From NCBI RefSeq assembly GCF_005116665.1, contig NZ_SWCJ01000002.1, positions 372,001 through 436,000 of the forward strand: a stretch of DNA of 64,000 nucleotides, read 5' to 3'. Every line of letters begins with the position of its first letter. Positions within the stretch are counted from its first letter, which is position 1. The translations under genes were made by a program, and so were the position numbers. Positions 36,219-46,400 of the stretch are shown here, in pieces. Source of the DNA: Ferrimonas aestuarii (lineage in GTDB: Bacteria; Pseudomonadota; Gammaproteobacteria; Enterobacterales; Shewanellaceae). The notes below the pieces were generated by a model. It was not told the DNA's origin, did no database searches, and worked only from the letters and a program-made list of their open reading frames with translations.

Positions 36219-37222
36219 AGGGCGAACTCCACTTTGGTTGTCATCCCTGGGCGCATAAGCTCAGGATCCGGCTGGGCAATCTGTGCCACGGCATCAAACA
36301 CCACCACCGGGACATCCTGATTTTTGCGGCGGAAAATGGGGCTTATTTCGGTAATGGTCGCCACAAACTCTCGGTCCGGACTGGCGTCTAAGCGCACCAC
36401 CAGTTGCTGTCCTAATGACACTCGCTTGGCCTCCACTTCCGGAATGCTCAAGCGAACCTCCATCTGATCCAGATTTGGCAGCCTAACCAAAGGCTCCCCC
36501 ACGTACGCCGTGGCTCCCTCTTTCAGCTTGGTGCCATCCATGCCGGTACCGCGAACCACCATGCCCGCGCGAGGCGCGGTGATGGTCATCTTGGCGATGT
36601 CCCGCTGGATCTGATCCACCTGCAGTTGCCAACGCTGACGATCGCCCTCAAGCATCGCCAAACGCTGAGCTGAGCCGGTATGCTCTAGCTCAATTTTTTT
36701 GGTGATAAGCTCTACCCGAGCTTGGGCAATCACCGCATCCCGCTGGTATTTCTCCCGTTCCAGCGCCGCCACACTGTCGTCCTGAATTTCATACTTACGC
36801 TTGGCTTTATCCAGTTCCATCTTGGCTTCGGCCAACTGCAGTTTCAGATCTTCCGCCTGCTTCTCGTTACGCAGCTTGGTGGTCTTGATGTCCTGCTCTA
36901 CCGACGCCAGATCCGATTGACGCTGGGTCAATCGCTGCTGCAGCTCTGAGCTGTCCAACACCACCAGCCGCTCTCCAGGCGCCACTGTTTTGCCCTCGGG
37001 TGCCAGATACTTGACCTGATACTGCCACTGCCAGCGCACCGCCGGTGGCGACATGCTGAACGAGTCCGATGACTCTAGCGTGCCGCTTACCATCAGCGGC
37101 GTTATTTTGGCTTTAGGAGCAACGGCTACCTGCTCTTGGGGGCTACCGCACCCCGACAACAGCATGGCGCAGATCAACAAGTTTGGGGTTAATGAAACGG
37201 ACAGCCGTGGGTGTTTACTCAT
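36215..37222 (-). CDS. HlyD-family adaptor lipoprotein (second adaptor)
   Basis: A 335-residue membrane-fusion-type protein. The lipobox is AMLLSGCGS, followed by a lipoyl half (VAPGERLVVLDSSELQQ), a coiled-coil hairpin rich in Gln/Lys/Glu (about 75-190), the second lipoyl half (ITAPRAGMVVRGTGMDG) and a beta-barrel (VRLSIPEVEAKRVSLGQQL). It lacks the extended C-terminal membrane-proximal domain of the third adaptor. It overlaps both neighbours by four bases. A heteromeric adaptor assembly is inferred. Confidence 0.85.
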   Translation of the reverse strand: MSKHPRLSVSLTPNLLICAMLLSGCGSPQEQVAVAPKAKITPLMVSGTLESSDSFSMSPPAVRWQWQYQVKYLAPEGKTVAPGERLVVLDSSELQQRLTQRQSDLASVEQDIKTTKLRNEKQAEDLKLQLAEAKMELDKAKRKYEIQDDSVAALEREKYQRDAVIAQARVELITKKIELEHTGSAQRLAMLEGDRQRWQLQVDQIQRDIAKMTITAPRAGMVVRGTGMDGTKLKEGATAYVGEPLVRLPNLDQMEVRLSIPEVEAKRVSLGQQLVVRLDASPDREFVATITEISPIFRRKNQDVPVVVFDAVAQIAQPDPELMRPGMTTKVEFAL

Positions 37223-38193
37223 GATTTGACCTCCAGTTCCACGCGCACACTCATGCCAGGCATCAGCTCGACTTGCTTACTGTCCCCTAGGGTCACGCCC
37301 ACCTGAAACCAGTTGGAGTTGCCCCAACCCGGTTTACGAATGCCTTTTTGCGCAACCTGTTTCACCTTACCCTCAAGAACCACTTGGGTATCGGCATCGA
37401 GAAACACCGTCACCGACATGCCGGGCTTGATGGCATCAATCTCCACCTCGTTAGCCCAGGCCTGAATGGCCAGTTCATCAAACTTGGGAATGGACGCCAC
37501 CGGGGTGCCAATTTGCACAGTGCTGCCGACCTCGGTTTTCTCCCCAGTCCAAGGGTGACGCGCATAGATGATGGGGCCATCGTATTTCGCCACCAGCTCC
37601 AGGTTTTTCATTAGCTCTTGTGAATTACTCAGTTCCAACTCGGCTTTCTCTTGATCCAGCTCCAGCTTGGCGATCTCTTCGACTGCCGCCTGTTTCGCCT
37701 CCATTAATGCCCGCTGCGCTTTTTCTAGCTCTCCATCGGCTTTCATCAGTTCAAACTGCTTGTCGGCATACTCTTTGGGGCTTTGGAAATCCGGTGGCAC
37801 ATCTGCATCCAACTTGGCTTTTTCCTGCTGCAGTTGTCGCTGCTTAAAATCAAATTCCGCCTGTAAGCGCCGCTGCTCAAGCTCGACTAACTTAGCTTGA
37901 CGGGCAGCTTTAACTTGAATCAGCTGGGCCTGATTTTGATCCACTTGGCTGGTGATGGTGCCCTTATCAAAGATCACCACCGGATCACCGGCTTTGACCA
38001 TGCTGCCCTCTTCCGCCATCCATTGAATTTGGTAGCGCCACGCTCGTCCTGCGCGAGGCACCGTCAGCGACTGGGCTTCCAGCGCGGCCACCTCACCGGT
38101 CAATAACATGGTTTCCCCATGACTGGGCAGGGTTGTCAGCGCAGATAAAGCCATCAGTAACAGGGGCAAGCGTCTAATTGAGTTATGCGGCAT
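37219..38193 (-). CDS. HlyD-family adaptor with signal peptide (first adaptor)
   Basis: A 324-residue membrane-fusion-type protein with a Sec signal peptide (MPHNSIRRLPLLLMALSAL, cleavage near PSHGE) and no lipobox. A lipoyl half (VKAGDPVVIFDKG) flanks a long coiled-coil hairpin (about 65-190, Gln/Lys/Glu-rich), followed by YDGPIIYARHPWTGEKTEVG and a beta-barrel. The ATG at 38193 overlaps the ABC ATPase stop region by 11 bases and gives a proper signal peptide; the frame from 38232 is rejected. It is the first of three consecutive adaptor genes. Confidence 0.85.
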   Translation of the reverse strand: MPHNSIRRLPLLLMALSALTTLPSHGETMLLTGEVAALEAQSLTVPRAGRAWRYQIQWMAEEGSMVKAGDPVVIFDKGTITSQVDQNQAQLIQVKAARQAKLVELEQRRLQAEFDFKQRQLQQEKAKLDADVPPDFQSPKEYADKQFELMKADGELEKAQRALMEAKQAAVEEIAKLELDQEKAELELSNSQELMKNLELVAKYDGPIIYARHPWTGEKTEVGSTVQIGTPVASIPKFDELAIQAWANEVEIDAIKPGMSVTVFLDADTQVVLEGKVKQVAQKGIRKPGWGNSNWFQVGVTLGDSKQVELMPGMSVRVELEVKS

Positions 38194-38878
38194 AACTGGC
38201 CCCCGCTTCGATTCGGTCAATTTGGCCGTCACGCATCCAGATCACTCGTTTGGCGTGGCGAGCCACCTCCTCTTCGTGGGTCACCAAGACGATGGTTTGA
38301 CCGGCAGCATTGAGTTCTTTAAACAGCGCCAAGATCTCCTCGGAGGTCTTACTGTCGAGCGCTCCCGTCGGCTCATCGGCAAGCAGCACCTCAGGGCGAT
38401 TGATCAACGCTCTGGCAATGGCCACGCGCTGACGCTGGCCACCGGAGAGTTGATTGGGACGGTGGTGAGCACGGGTAAGCAGCCCCACCCGCTCGAGCAG
38501 TGTTTCGGCATAGTGAATGTCATCCGCGTCTACGGCTTTGGTACGGCGGTAACGCAGTGGCAGAAGCACATTGTCTTTCGCAGACAATCGAGGCAGCAAG
38601 TGAAAGCTTTGAAACACAAAGCCGATGTGCTGATTTCGTAAACTCGAAAGCAGGTCATCATCTAACGAGGCCACTTCCTGTTCGGCCATGAAATAGGTAC
38701 CGGATGTGGGCTTATCCAAACAGCCAATCACATTCATTAAGGTGGACTTACCCGAGCCTGAGGGGCCCATTATCGCCACAAACTCACCGGTTTCGATGGT
38801 CAAGTCCACCGATTTAAGCGCATCTACCTGAGCATCGCCCATCATGTAGTGCTTACTCAGCCCCTGAATTTGAATCAT
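38183..38878 (-). CDS. MacB/LolD-type ABC transporter ATP-binding protein
   Basis: A 231-residue ATPase with Walker A GPSGSGKST, Q-loop FVFQSFHLLP, signature LSGGQRQRVAIARAL, Walker B VLLADEPTGALD and the switch His in VTHEEEVA. This is the LolD/MacB/FtsE subfamily that powers FtsX-like permeases. The start MIQIQGLSKHY at 38878 begins the domain; the open frame continues upstream to 39151 without coding character. It is the first gene of the operon ATPase-adaptor-adaptor-adaptor-permease. Confidence 0.92.
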   Translation of the reverse strand: MIQIQGLSKHYMMGDAQVDALKSVDLTIETGEFVAIMGPSGSGKSTLMNVIGCLDKPTSGTYFMAEQEVASLDDDLLSSLRNQHIGFVFQSFHLLPRLSAKDNVLLPLRYRRTKAVDADDIHYAETLLERVGLLTRAHHRPNQLSGGQRQRVAIARALINRPEVLLADEPTGALDSKTSEEILALFKELNAAGQTIVLVTHEEEVARHAKRVIWMRDGQIDRIEAGASYAA

Positions 38879-39292
38879 AGTTTGTCTCTTTTTTCTCCTA
38901 ACTTGGCCATCTTTCTGTGAAGCTTGCGAGGTTATCGTGCGTCCTTGCCACTGTGTGCCGTCGCTGGCCGAGTTGGTTTGTGTTGCGTTCCAATAGGACT
39001 TAGAGCCTAAGATAACCAGATCAATTCCCAAGATCTGTAATCTTTTTCTGTGAATTGTCACATTCAATGACATAACGTGCAGCTCTGTGCCACTCAATGG
39101 TGACAGTGAGCTCCCCGTGATCCATCTCACACCTTTCGTACAATTGGCCACAAATGCGTTTTTACGTGCAGTGAATTCAGATTTTTCCCCATAAAGTCGC
39201 TAACATTAGTTACAACCTAATATGACAATAAAGCAAGGCCAGAAATTAACCAGTTAAAACAATCTGGTATTGGCTTTCAGGGAGACACTTCA
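38879..39292. other. Divergent promoter region (ABC exporter / chemoreceptor)
   Basis: About 410 bases contain no gene. An upstream extension of the ABC ATPase frame runs to 39151 but lacks domain similarity. The region must carry the promoters of the leftward exporter operon and the rightward chemoreceptor gene. No recognisable operator was found. Confidence 0.4.
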
Positions 39293-41224
39293 ATGATATT
39301 GGGAAAATTTAAGCTGGACCAACAATTTAATCTTTTGATTTTGCCTTTAACTGTCCTAGGATTTGCGATCATCAGTTTTGTGATTACCTCCACGGGACTA
39401 GACAATCTGTCAGATAGAACTGAGTCTGCTATTCGGGGAAATGGTGAATTGGTTCGCAAGAACATCTCCCAATGGGTACAAAATCAAGATAAAACGCTGC
39501 ACTCTCTCTCTGAAAGCCCTTTGGTTAAAGGCGCACAAACCCCATCACAGCAACAACTGCTATCTACCCACCTTGTTGGACTTAAACAGGCTTTTGATTA
39601 CCGCAATGTGGCCCTGCTGGATAAACACGGCATCGCCCTTGCGGCCAGCAACTCAGGACGCATCGGCCAGAACTATGGCCAGATGGATTACTTTAATCAG
39701 GCTCAATCCACACGGGGTTTGGTGATCTCAGAGCCACGTCCCAGCCGAGTGGATGGCACCCTACTGGTGAGCATGGCCATCAAAACCCCCAATGCTGAGG
39801 TTTTGTTCTTAAGCCAATCTTTGGCGGATTTCTACCAGCGCTACGTGGACATCTCCACACTGGATAGCAACGCCTACTCCTTTATTCTCTCCAGTCAGTG
39901 CCAGCCCCTTGCCCACCCACGACTTGGCAGTGGCAGCATCAGCGACGAAAGCTTTGCCGATCTTTGCGGCGTAGAGGGTTCAATCACCTTTGAAGAGAAC
40001 GGCAATCACTACCAAGGCTGGAGTCAATTTGAGCCGATAACCGGCTGGCAGATCATTAGCGCCACCAACTTGGCGCCCATCGAAGCCAGTGAACAGCAGA
40101 TGATCGAGTACGCCATCGTTGCAGCGGTGATCATCTCAATCATCATCGGCCTCACCATCTGGCTGCTGGTACGTTCCATCACCAGTGGCCTGTCCACCAT
40201 GGTGACCGCCGCCGACGATCTGAGTGCCGGTGACATCGCCCTAAGTCACTTAGATGGCGCCCATTGGACACGACTGCTTGGTCGCAAAGATGAGATAGGC
40301 CAGATGGCGAGCGCCATGAACACCCTCATTGAGCACCAGCAGAGTCAAGTTCAAGGCGCCGATGCCATCGCCAAGGGCGATCTCACCCACACCATCAGCG
40401 CCACAAGCAGCCGTGACAGTCTGGGGAACGCCCTGAGCGACATGCAGCAGCATCTACAGCAGCTGGTGGATGCGGTGAAACACACGGCAACCCGAGTTGG
40501 CGGAACCACCTCTCGGCTCAACACCGATTCACTGACGCTGTCGCAAAGCGCCACCGAGCAGTTTACCTCCATCTCCACCATCAGCGCGGCGCTTCAAGAG
40601 ATAGACAGCCAGGTGAAACTCACCGCCGACTCCAGTGAAGAGATCAGTGGTCAGGCTCAACACACTCTAAAACAGGCGGAGTTGGGAACCGAGCAGATGG
40701 GCGCACTGATTGGTGCCATGTCTGAAATTCAGGAATCTGGAGAACAGATCAGCAAGATCATGGAGGAGATCACCGCCATCACAGAGCAAACCAACCTGAT
40801 TGCGCTAAATGCCGCCATCGAAGCGGCCCGTGCTGGCGAGCATGGTCGCGGCTTCTCGGTGGTGGCTGACGAGGTGCGCCATCTGGCCCAGCGCAGTGCA
40901 ACGGCAGCGCAAAAAACCAATCAACTGGTGGGGCAAAACCAGATCAAAATGAACCAAGGCAGTGCCATCGTGACCCAAACGGAAAAGGTGTTCAGTGAGA
41001 TTGTGGCTCACATCAATCACAGTGCCGATCAGCTAAGCTCCATCGCCCAGGCCTGTCGAGAGCAGTCCAGTGCCACCGATGAGCTCACCGAAGGCTTAAG
41101 CCAAATTGACGCCGCGGGCCACAGTGTTTCCGAGGTGGCCGAAGCGGTCGCGGCCCAGTGTAATGAGCTGCAAGCGCTGGCCAACTCACTGCGCCAAGAC
41201 ACAGACAAGTTTAAGACTCATTAA
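39293..41224 (+). CDS. Methyl-accepting chemotaxis protein with Cache-type sensor
   Basis: A 643-residue chemoreceptor: transmembrane helix about 12-34, a periplasmic double-Cache-like ligand domain (about 40-270, with [21 protein letters not shown] and [19 protein letters not shown]), a second helix about 278-300, a HAMP domain, and a cytoplasmic signalling helical bundle. The hairpin tip is [20 protein letters not shown], the CheA/CheW contact region. The ligand is unknown; such Cache domains often bind amino or organic acids. No CheA or other che genes adjoin. The start follows a purine-rich GGGAGA. Confidence 0.92.
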   Translation: MILGKFKLDQQFNLLILPLTVLGFAIISFVITSTGLDNLSDRTESAIRGNGELVRKNISQWVQNQDKTLHSLSESPLVKGAQTPSQQQLLSTHLVGLKQAFDYRNVALLDKHGIALAASNSGRIGQNYGQMDYFNQAQSTRGLVISEPRPSRVDGTLLVSMAIKTPNAEVLFLSQSLADFYQRYVDISTLDSNAYSFILSSQCQPLAHPRLGSGSISDESFADLCGVEGSITFEENGNHYQGWSQFEPITGWQIISATNLAPIEASEQQMIEYAIVAAVIISIIIGLTIWLLVRSITSGLSTMVTAADDLSAGDIALSHLDGAHWTRLLGRKDEIGQMASAMNTLIEHQQSQVQGADAIAKGDLTHTISATSSRDSLGNALSDMQQHLQQLVDAVKHTATRVGGTTSRLNTDSLTLSQSATEQFTSISTISAALQEIDSQVKLTADSSEEISGQAQHTLKQAELGTEQMGALIGAMSEIQESGEQISKIMEEITAITEQTNLIALNAAIEAARAGEHGRGFSVVADEVRHLAQRSATAAQKTNQLVGQNQIKMNQGSAIVTQTEKVFSEIVAHINHSADQLSSIAQACREQSSATDELTEGLSQIDAAGHSVSEVAEAVAAQCNELQALANSLRQDTDKFKTH

Positions 41225-41336
41225 CGCTGCCCTCTCTCAAGCCTTTGTGCCACCTTGCCTAACTAGATAAGGTGACACAGAGGTTTCGCAATCGCTCTAA
41301 AACCGGTAACGCGATTATATTTGCCCAAGTCGCAGC

Positions 41337-43481
41337 CTAGACCTGTGGCTTTCGAAGACGTTGACCAAGACCTGAAGATCGGAAAGTTCGCCGCTTAATC
41401 ATGGTGTTAACCAGAGAGGGCCTTGGCATCAGCAGCGTAAACCAATGCCTGGCTCGAGTAATGCCGGTGTAGAGCAGTTCCCGAGTGAGGACAGGGTTGT
41501 CCGCTGGCGGCAGCACCATGGCCGTGTGGGCAAACTCCGAGCCTTGAGACTTGTGAACCGTCATGGCAAACACCGTTTCTACGTCACTCAATCGAGAGGG
41601 CATCACCAGTTTGATGCCGCCGTCGATGGTTAAAAACGCCACCTTCAAACGGCGCTCTCCCTGCTCATCAAATACCGGCAGACAGATCCCCACGTCGCCA
41701 TTCATCAGCTTCAGCCCGTAGTCGTTACGAGTAACAATCACCGGCCGGCCTGAATACCAACCTTGAGTCTGCTCAATCAGCCCTTGCGATCTGAGGGCTT
41801 CGGCCACCCGTCGATTTAGCCCCTGAACGCCATACTCACCTTCTCGAACCGCACACAGCAACTGAAACTGGGCAAACGCGGTGTGAAGCTTATGAATTAG
41901 CTGGTCTTGTTGCTCGAGTAGCGACTGCCAACCAGTGGCGGAATCGCCAATGGACTGAGCTTGCTCCGCCAGCTTAGCCAAGCCTTGATGCATTTGGCTT
42001 AGGTAGTTGCCATAACCTTGGGGTAGCCCCTGTTTTTGTGACCGGACATCATTATCGTCACCAACGACGCAAAGACGCTCAAGATTTCGGTCCTGTTCAT
42101 CGATGAGCACCCGCGTCCCCAGATCGGCGCTGGGCTGACTTAGATGCTGTTTTACCGCCGCGATATTGCCGTCGTTAACCGCTTTGGCGAGCCGTCCAAT
42201 GCCGCTATTGGCATCGAAGCGGTGGCTGTGGCGAAGCACCACCACCTGCTGATCCAGCTCGGTGCCCTCACCGGCATAGTCCCGCAGATCAATGCCCGTT
42301 TGTTGTTGGACATAAGCCAGCGTCTGAGGATTGTAATTGCCACCATCGGCGTACTGGCACAGATCGCCCAAAACCGCCCCCGCCTCCACCGACGCCAGCT
42401 GATCTTTATCTCCCAGCAGTATCAGTCGCCCATGCTCTGGCAGCGCCGATAACAGCTGCGCCATCATCTCCAGATCCACCATGGAAGCTTCATCCACCAC
42501 CAGCAGATCCAGGTGCAAAGGGTTACCACTGTGGTGTTTGAAGCGGCGACTGTTGTGCCGAGTTCCCAATAGGCGATGCAGGGTACTCACCTCCGTAGGA
42601 ATGGTGTCGATAAGCTCTGGAGGAAGCTGATCCCGCGCTCCGGCGAGAGATTCCGATAACCGCGCTGCCGCTTTGCCCGTGGGCGCCGCCAACTTAATTC
42701 GTAATCGGCCACCGCCATCGGAATTGATCGCTTGGTTTTGCAGCAATGCCAGCAGACGCACCACCGTGGTGGTTTTGCCAGTACCCGGTCCACCGGAGAT
42801 CACCGTAAAACCGCTACGACTGGCCAGCGCCGCTGCCACCGATTGCCAATGCACCTGTTCACCACTGCGCTCCGCATCGGACTTAAGGCTGGCGAAGAGT
42901 GCATCCAGACTCTGCCGTTGCTGCTGCGGTGGCGTGACGGTGGTATTCAGGCGCTGATGAATCAATGCGGACACCTGGCACTCATAATCAAAATAGCGCC
43001 GCAAATAGAGCCGGCCTTGACTTAACACCAGCGGAGCATTGCGTCGCTGCGAATTGGGGTCGTTAAACGCATCGACGCCATCATTTTCCTCAACCTCGAC
43101 CAGTGGCGAGGCCTTAAGGCGCGCCAACAGAGTTGGCAGTTGCCACTGAGGCCGACTCGCGGGCATCAACTGCGATGGCAAAGGTAAATCATCGTGACGC
43201 CGCCCTTCCGGCGGCAAGGCCAGCAGCTGTTCTGGGGATTCCAGCAACATGGCAAGATCTAAGCACAGGTGTCCACGGCCCAATTGATGACTGCCCCACA
43301 CCGCCATCAGCAGCACACTGCCACAAGTATTTGGGTAGTGCTGTTGTAAAAACTTGGCAAAAGCCAGATCCAATGGACGCAACCAGCCTTGGGTTTCATA
43401 GGCCTTGAGCACCTCTGACAACGGCGCTTTGTGGCTTACTGATTTAAGCCCTTCGTCGGTGATAGAAATGGATTGGCTCAT
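41337..43481 (-). CDS. recD: Exodeoxyribonuclease V subunit alpha
   Basis: A 714-residue superfamily 1B 5'-3' helicase, the fast motor of RecBCD. Walker A is SGGPGTGKTTTVVRLL; Walker B is LLVVDEASMVD; later helicase motifs include LGDKDQLASVEAG, MTVHKSQGSEF and TGITRARHWF. It is longer than E. coli RecD (608) because of expanded loops in the middle. Its start overlaps the recB stop by four bases, so the order is recC-recB-recD. Confidence 0.95.
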   Translation of the reverse strand: MSQSISITDEGLKSVSHKAPLSEVLKAYETQGWLRPLDLAFAKFLQQHYPNTCGSVLLMAVWGSHQLGRGHLCLDLAMLLESPEQLLALPPEGRRHDDLPLPSQLMPASRPQWQLPTLLARLKASPLVEVEENDGVDAFNDPNSQRRNAPLVLSQGRLYLRRYFDYECQVSALIHQRLNTTVTPPQQQRQSLDALFASLKSDAERSGEQVHWQSVAAALASRSGFTVISGGPGTGKTTTVVRLLALLQNQAINSDGGGRLRIKLAAPTGKAAARLSESLAGARDQLPPELIDTIPTEVSTLHRLLGTRHNSRRFKHHSGNPLHLDLLVVDEASMVDLEMMAQLLSALPEHGRLILLGDKDQLASVEAGAVLGDLCQYADGGNYNPQTLAYVQQQTGIDLRDYAGEGTELDQQVVVLRHSHRFDANSGIGRLAKAVNDGNIAAVKQHLSQPSADLGTRVLIDEQDRNLERLCVVGDDNDVRSQKQGLPQGYGNYLSQMHQGLAKLAEQAQSIGDSATGWQSLLEQQDQLIHKLHTAFAQFQLLCAVREGEYGVQGLNRRVAEALRSQGLIEQTQGWYSGRPVIVTRNDYGLKLMNGDVGICLPVFDEQGERRLKVAFLTIDGGIKLVMPSRLSDVETVFAMTVHKSQGSEFAHTAMVLPPADNPVLTRELLYTGITRARHWFTLLMPRPSLVNTMIKRRTFRSSGLGQRLRKPQV

Positions 43482-46400
43482 GCGCCCTCCCCTAAAAACA
43501 GCTTATCCATGGCGAGGATCAGTGCCTCATCGGGCAATAACGCGATGACGCCGTTGCCTTCGTGGCTCATGACGCCATCTTCATTTTCTTCATGAAAACT
43601 CTCACCCATCCCCCTTAAAAACAGATAGACGCCACCGCCGACATGTTGCTGATAGCAATAGTTGTCAATGCGGCTTTTAAGCAGGCGGTGCAGAGCTAAA
43701 GTGTACAGCGCTAGCTGCAGTTCATAACGGTGAGACAGCATCGCTTCCTGCATCGCGGCTAAGGTATAACTGCTGGCATCTGGACCTAAGTAATTGGACT
43801 TATAATCGGCGACAAAGTACTGCCCCTCATACTCAAACGTTAGATCAATGAAGCCTTTGATCATGCCATTGAGCTGTTGGGGGTTGAGCTTAGGCCTAGG
43901 CATATTAGGCCAGATCCCTTGAGTCACCAGGCGATCAAGCTCCGCCGCCTGCATCTTATTGGACGCAAACCAAAACTCCATCTCCGCCACCACGGTAGAC
44001 AGCTCGTGTAAACTGACCGTTTTGTAACCTGCTGGCAGTTTCATAGGCTGCTTTAACGCCTTAAGGGTCCAATCGCACAGCACCGATTCCCAGCCCTCAA
44101 ATCCACGCTGCTGACAGCGAAGGGTTACCTCCTCCAGCAGCCCATCGACAGTTTCACCGCACACGCTGCCAAAGCCGCCGGGTTGCTCCGCCACCCACTC
44201 CAGTAGATCGTGCAAGAACGTACCGGGCACCGCGCCCTTAGGAAAACCATGAATCGTATTGGCATCGGGCTCGATTTCGACTTCAGCGGCGTGCTCTTGC
44301 ATCAACTCGGCGATACGGCTTTGGCTGGCATCACCACTGGTGTCACCATCATCATGATGATGACTCATGCCATGAAGCAGCGCCGAATAGGAGCCCACAC
44401 GCCAACCTTGAGGCACCCGATGCGCGCAGGCACGAGCCCGCAGCATTTGATGATTGAGCTCAGGCTCACTCCAGCTTTCATCGGTGGCCTCAGGCAACGT
44501 GCTCAGCTCGGTTTGCAAAGCAGACTCCGAAACCAAGGCTTGCAGTGCCGGCCTGACTTCACTGACCCCAAGAGCAGTGCCACCACTTAACAGATGCCCA
44601 AGACCACTTAAGTGCAGATCCGGTTCGCCTCGCTTGCCGGTTTTGGCCAGTTTCACCGCAGCAAGACCAAGGTAACAGGCAAACACCGGCCGAGTAATGG
44701 CCACGTACAACAGGCGCAGATCCTCCGCCAAACGCTCAAATTCCGCTTGGTCTAACACCTCTTGGCTTGGGTTAAAGGCCACCGCACTGTTGCCTTCGGC
44801 ATCTCGATAGCTGATTAACCCATCCCGGGCGCTGGCCTGACGAAAACCTAAGATGAAAGGTAAAAACACCAGCGGATACTCCAAACCTTTGGATTTGTGG
44901 ATGGTCACCACCTGTACCAGTTCGGCATCGCTCTCAAGGCGCAAAATTTGGTCATCATCGCCACTGCCGGTCTCGATCATCTCGGTTAACAGTCGCAGCA
45001 GTGCCAGTTCCCCCTCTAAGGTAGCCGAAGCCCCTTGAAGCAGCTCGGCTAGGTGCAGCAGATTGGTCAATGAGCGCTCCTGCCCCTGAGCCATAAATCG
45101 CCTCGGTACCTGGTAGTCGCTCAGCAGTTGGCGCAGCATCGGCATCACCCCTTGACGCTGCCACAGATTCAAATATTCGCGAAAAGCCTCCACACAGGCG
45201 TCCCAGCGCTGCTCATCCTGATTTAACCCATCCAGAGTTGCCCAGCTTACCCCCAATGTATGGGTTGCCAACGCCGCGCGAATGGCCCGCTCGTCACCGG
45301 GCATGGCCACGGCAGTCAAAATCAAGCGAAGATCCTCGGCTTCGCCGCTGGCGTACACCGAGTCTTTGTCAGACAGATAGACGCTTCGAATCCCCCGCTC
45401 ACTCATGGCGGTGCGAATGGCGTTGGCCTCATTAAAGTCTCGCACCAAGATGGCGATGTCTGCCGCTTTCAGTGGTGTTAAGCTGCCCGCATCGTCACCC
45501 GTTTGCGTCTCAAACCCGGCCTTGCCGTTATCGCTTAAATTCAGCAAACGACTGATCTCACTGGCGGCGGCCTCGGCTTGGCGGGCTAAGTAGTTGCCTT
45601 TGTTGATCACCTCGTCGGTGTCGTCAAACCACAAATTGAGCGCGGGCACGGTGTTACCATCACAGACAAAGGCCTGTTTGCGGCCATTGGCATCCACACT
45701 GACAAAGGGGATCTCGTCGCCGAACAGGAACGGGCCTTGGTCGTTGCCCGCAGCCAGCTCAAACACCGAGTTCGCCGCTGCCACCATCTCGGTGGTGGAA
45801 CGGTAGTTCTTCGTCAGGGTGTAGTGGCGACCCGCGGTGTCTCGTCTGGCTTGCAGATAGGTGTGAATGTCCGCCCCGCGAAAGGCGTAGATCGCCTGTT
45901 TGGGATCGCCAATCATCAACAGCGACGCCTGTGGCTGGTTCAGATACAGTCTTTGAAACAGTCGATACTGCACCGGATCGGTATCCTGAAACTCATCGAT
46001 GAGGGCCACCGGAAACTGAGCGCGAATGCGCTCCGCCAGCACTTCGCCAGCGTGGCTTTGACCGGTTAACGCCGCTTGGGAATTCTCTTTGTCGTCATAA
46101 GACGGCTCAGCGCCGTTCTCTAGGGCCGAATCTAGGTGGCGCATCAGATCATCAAAGCCCAATATCGCCAGCTTACGTTTTTCCGACTCCATCCGCTCAC
46201 TGACCCAGTTGGCGGCGTGGCTGAGTAGATTCTTTTTCAGATCGAGCTTGTTAAGCCCATCCACCAGACGGGTCATGGCAGCAAACGCGGGATTGTCGTC
46301 TACGGATTTGCCCTTGTTACAGGCCGACACAATGCCGTCGTGGGTAAAGTATTTGCAGGCGTTTGAGGGCTTACCGGCGCCGTTAACGGGCAGCGGCTGA

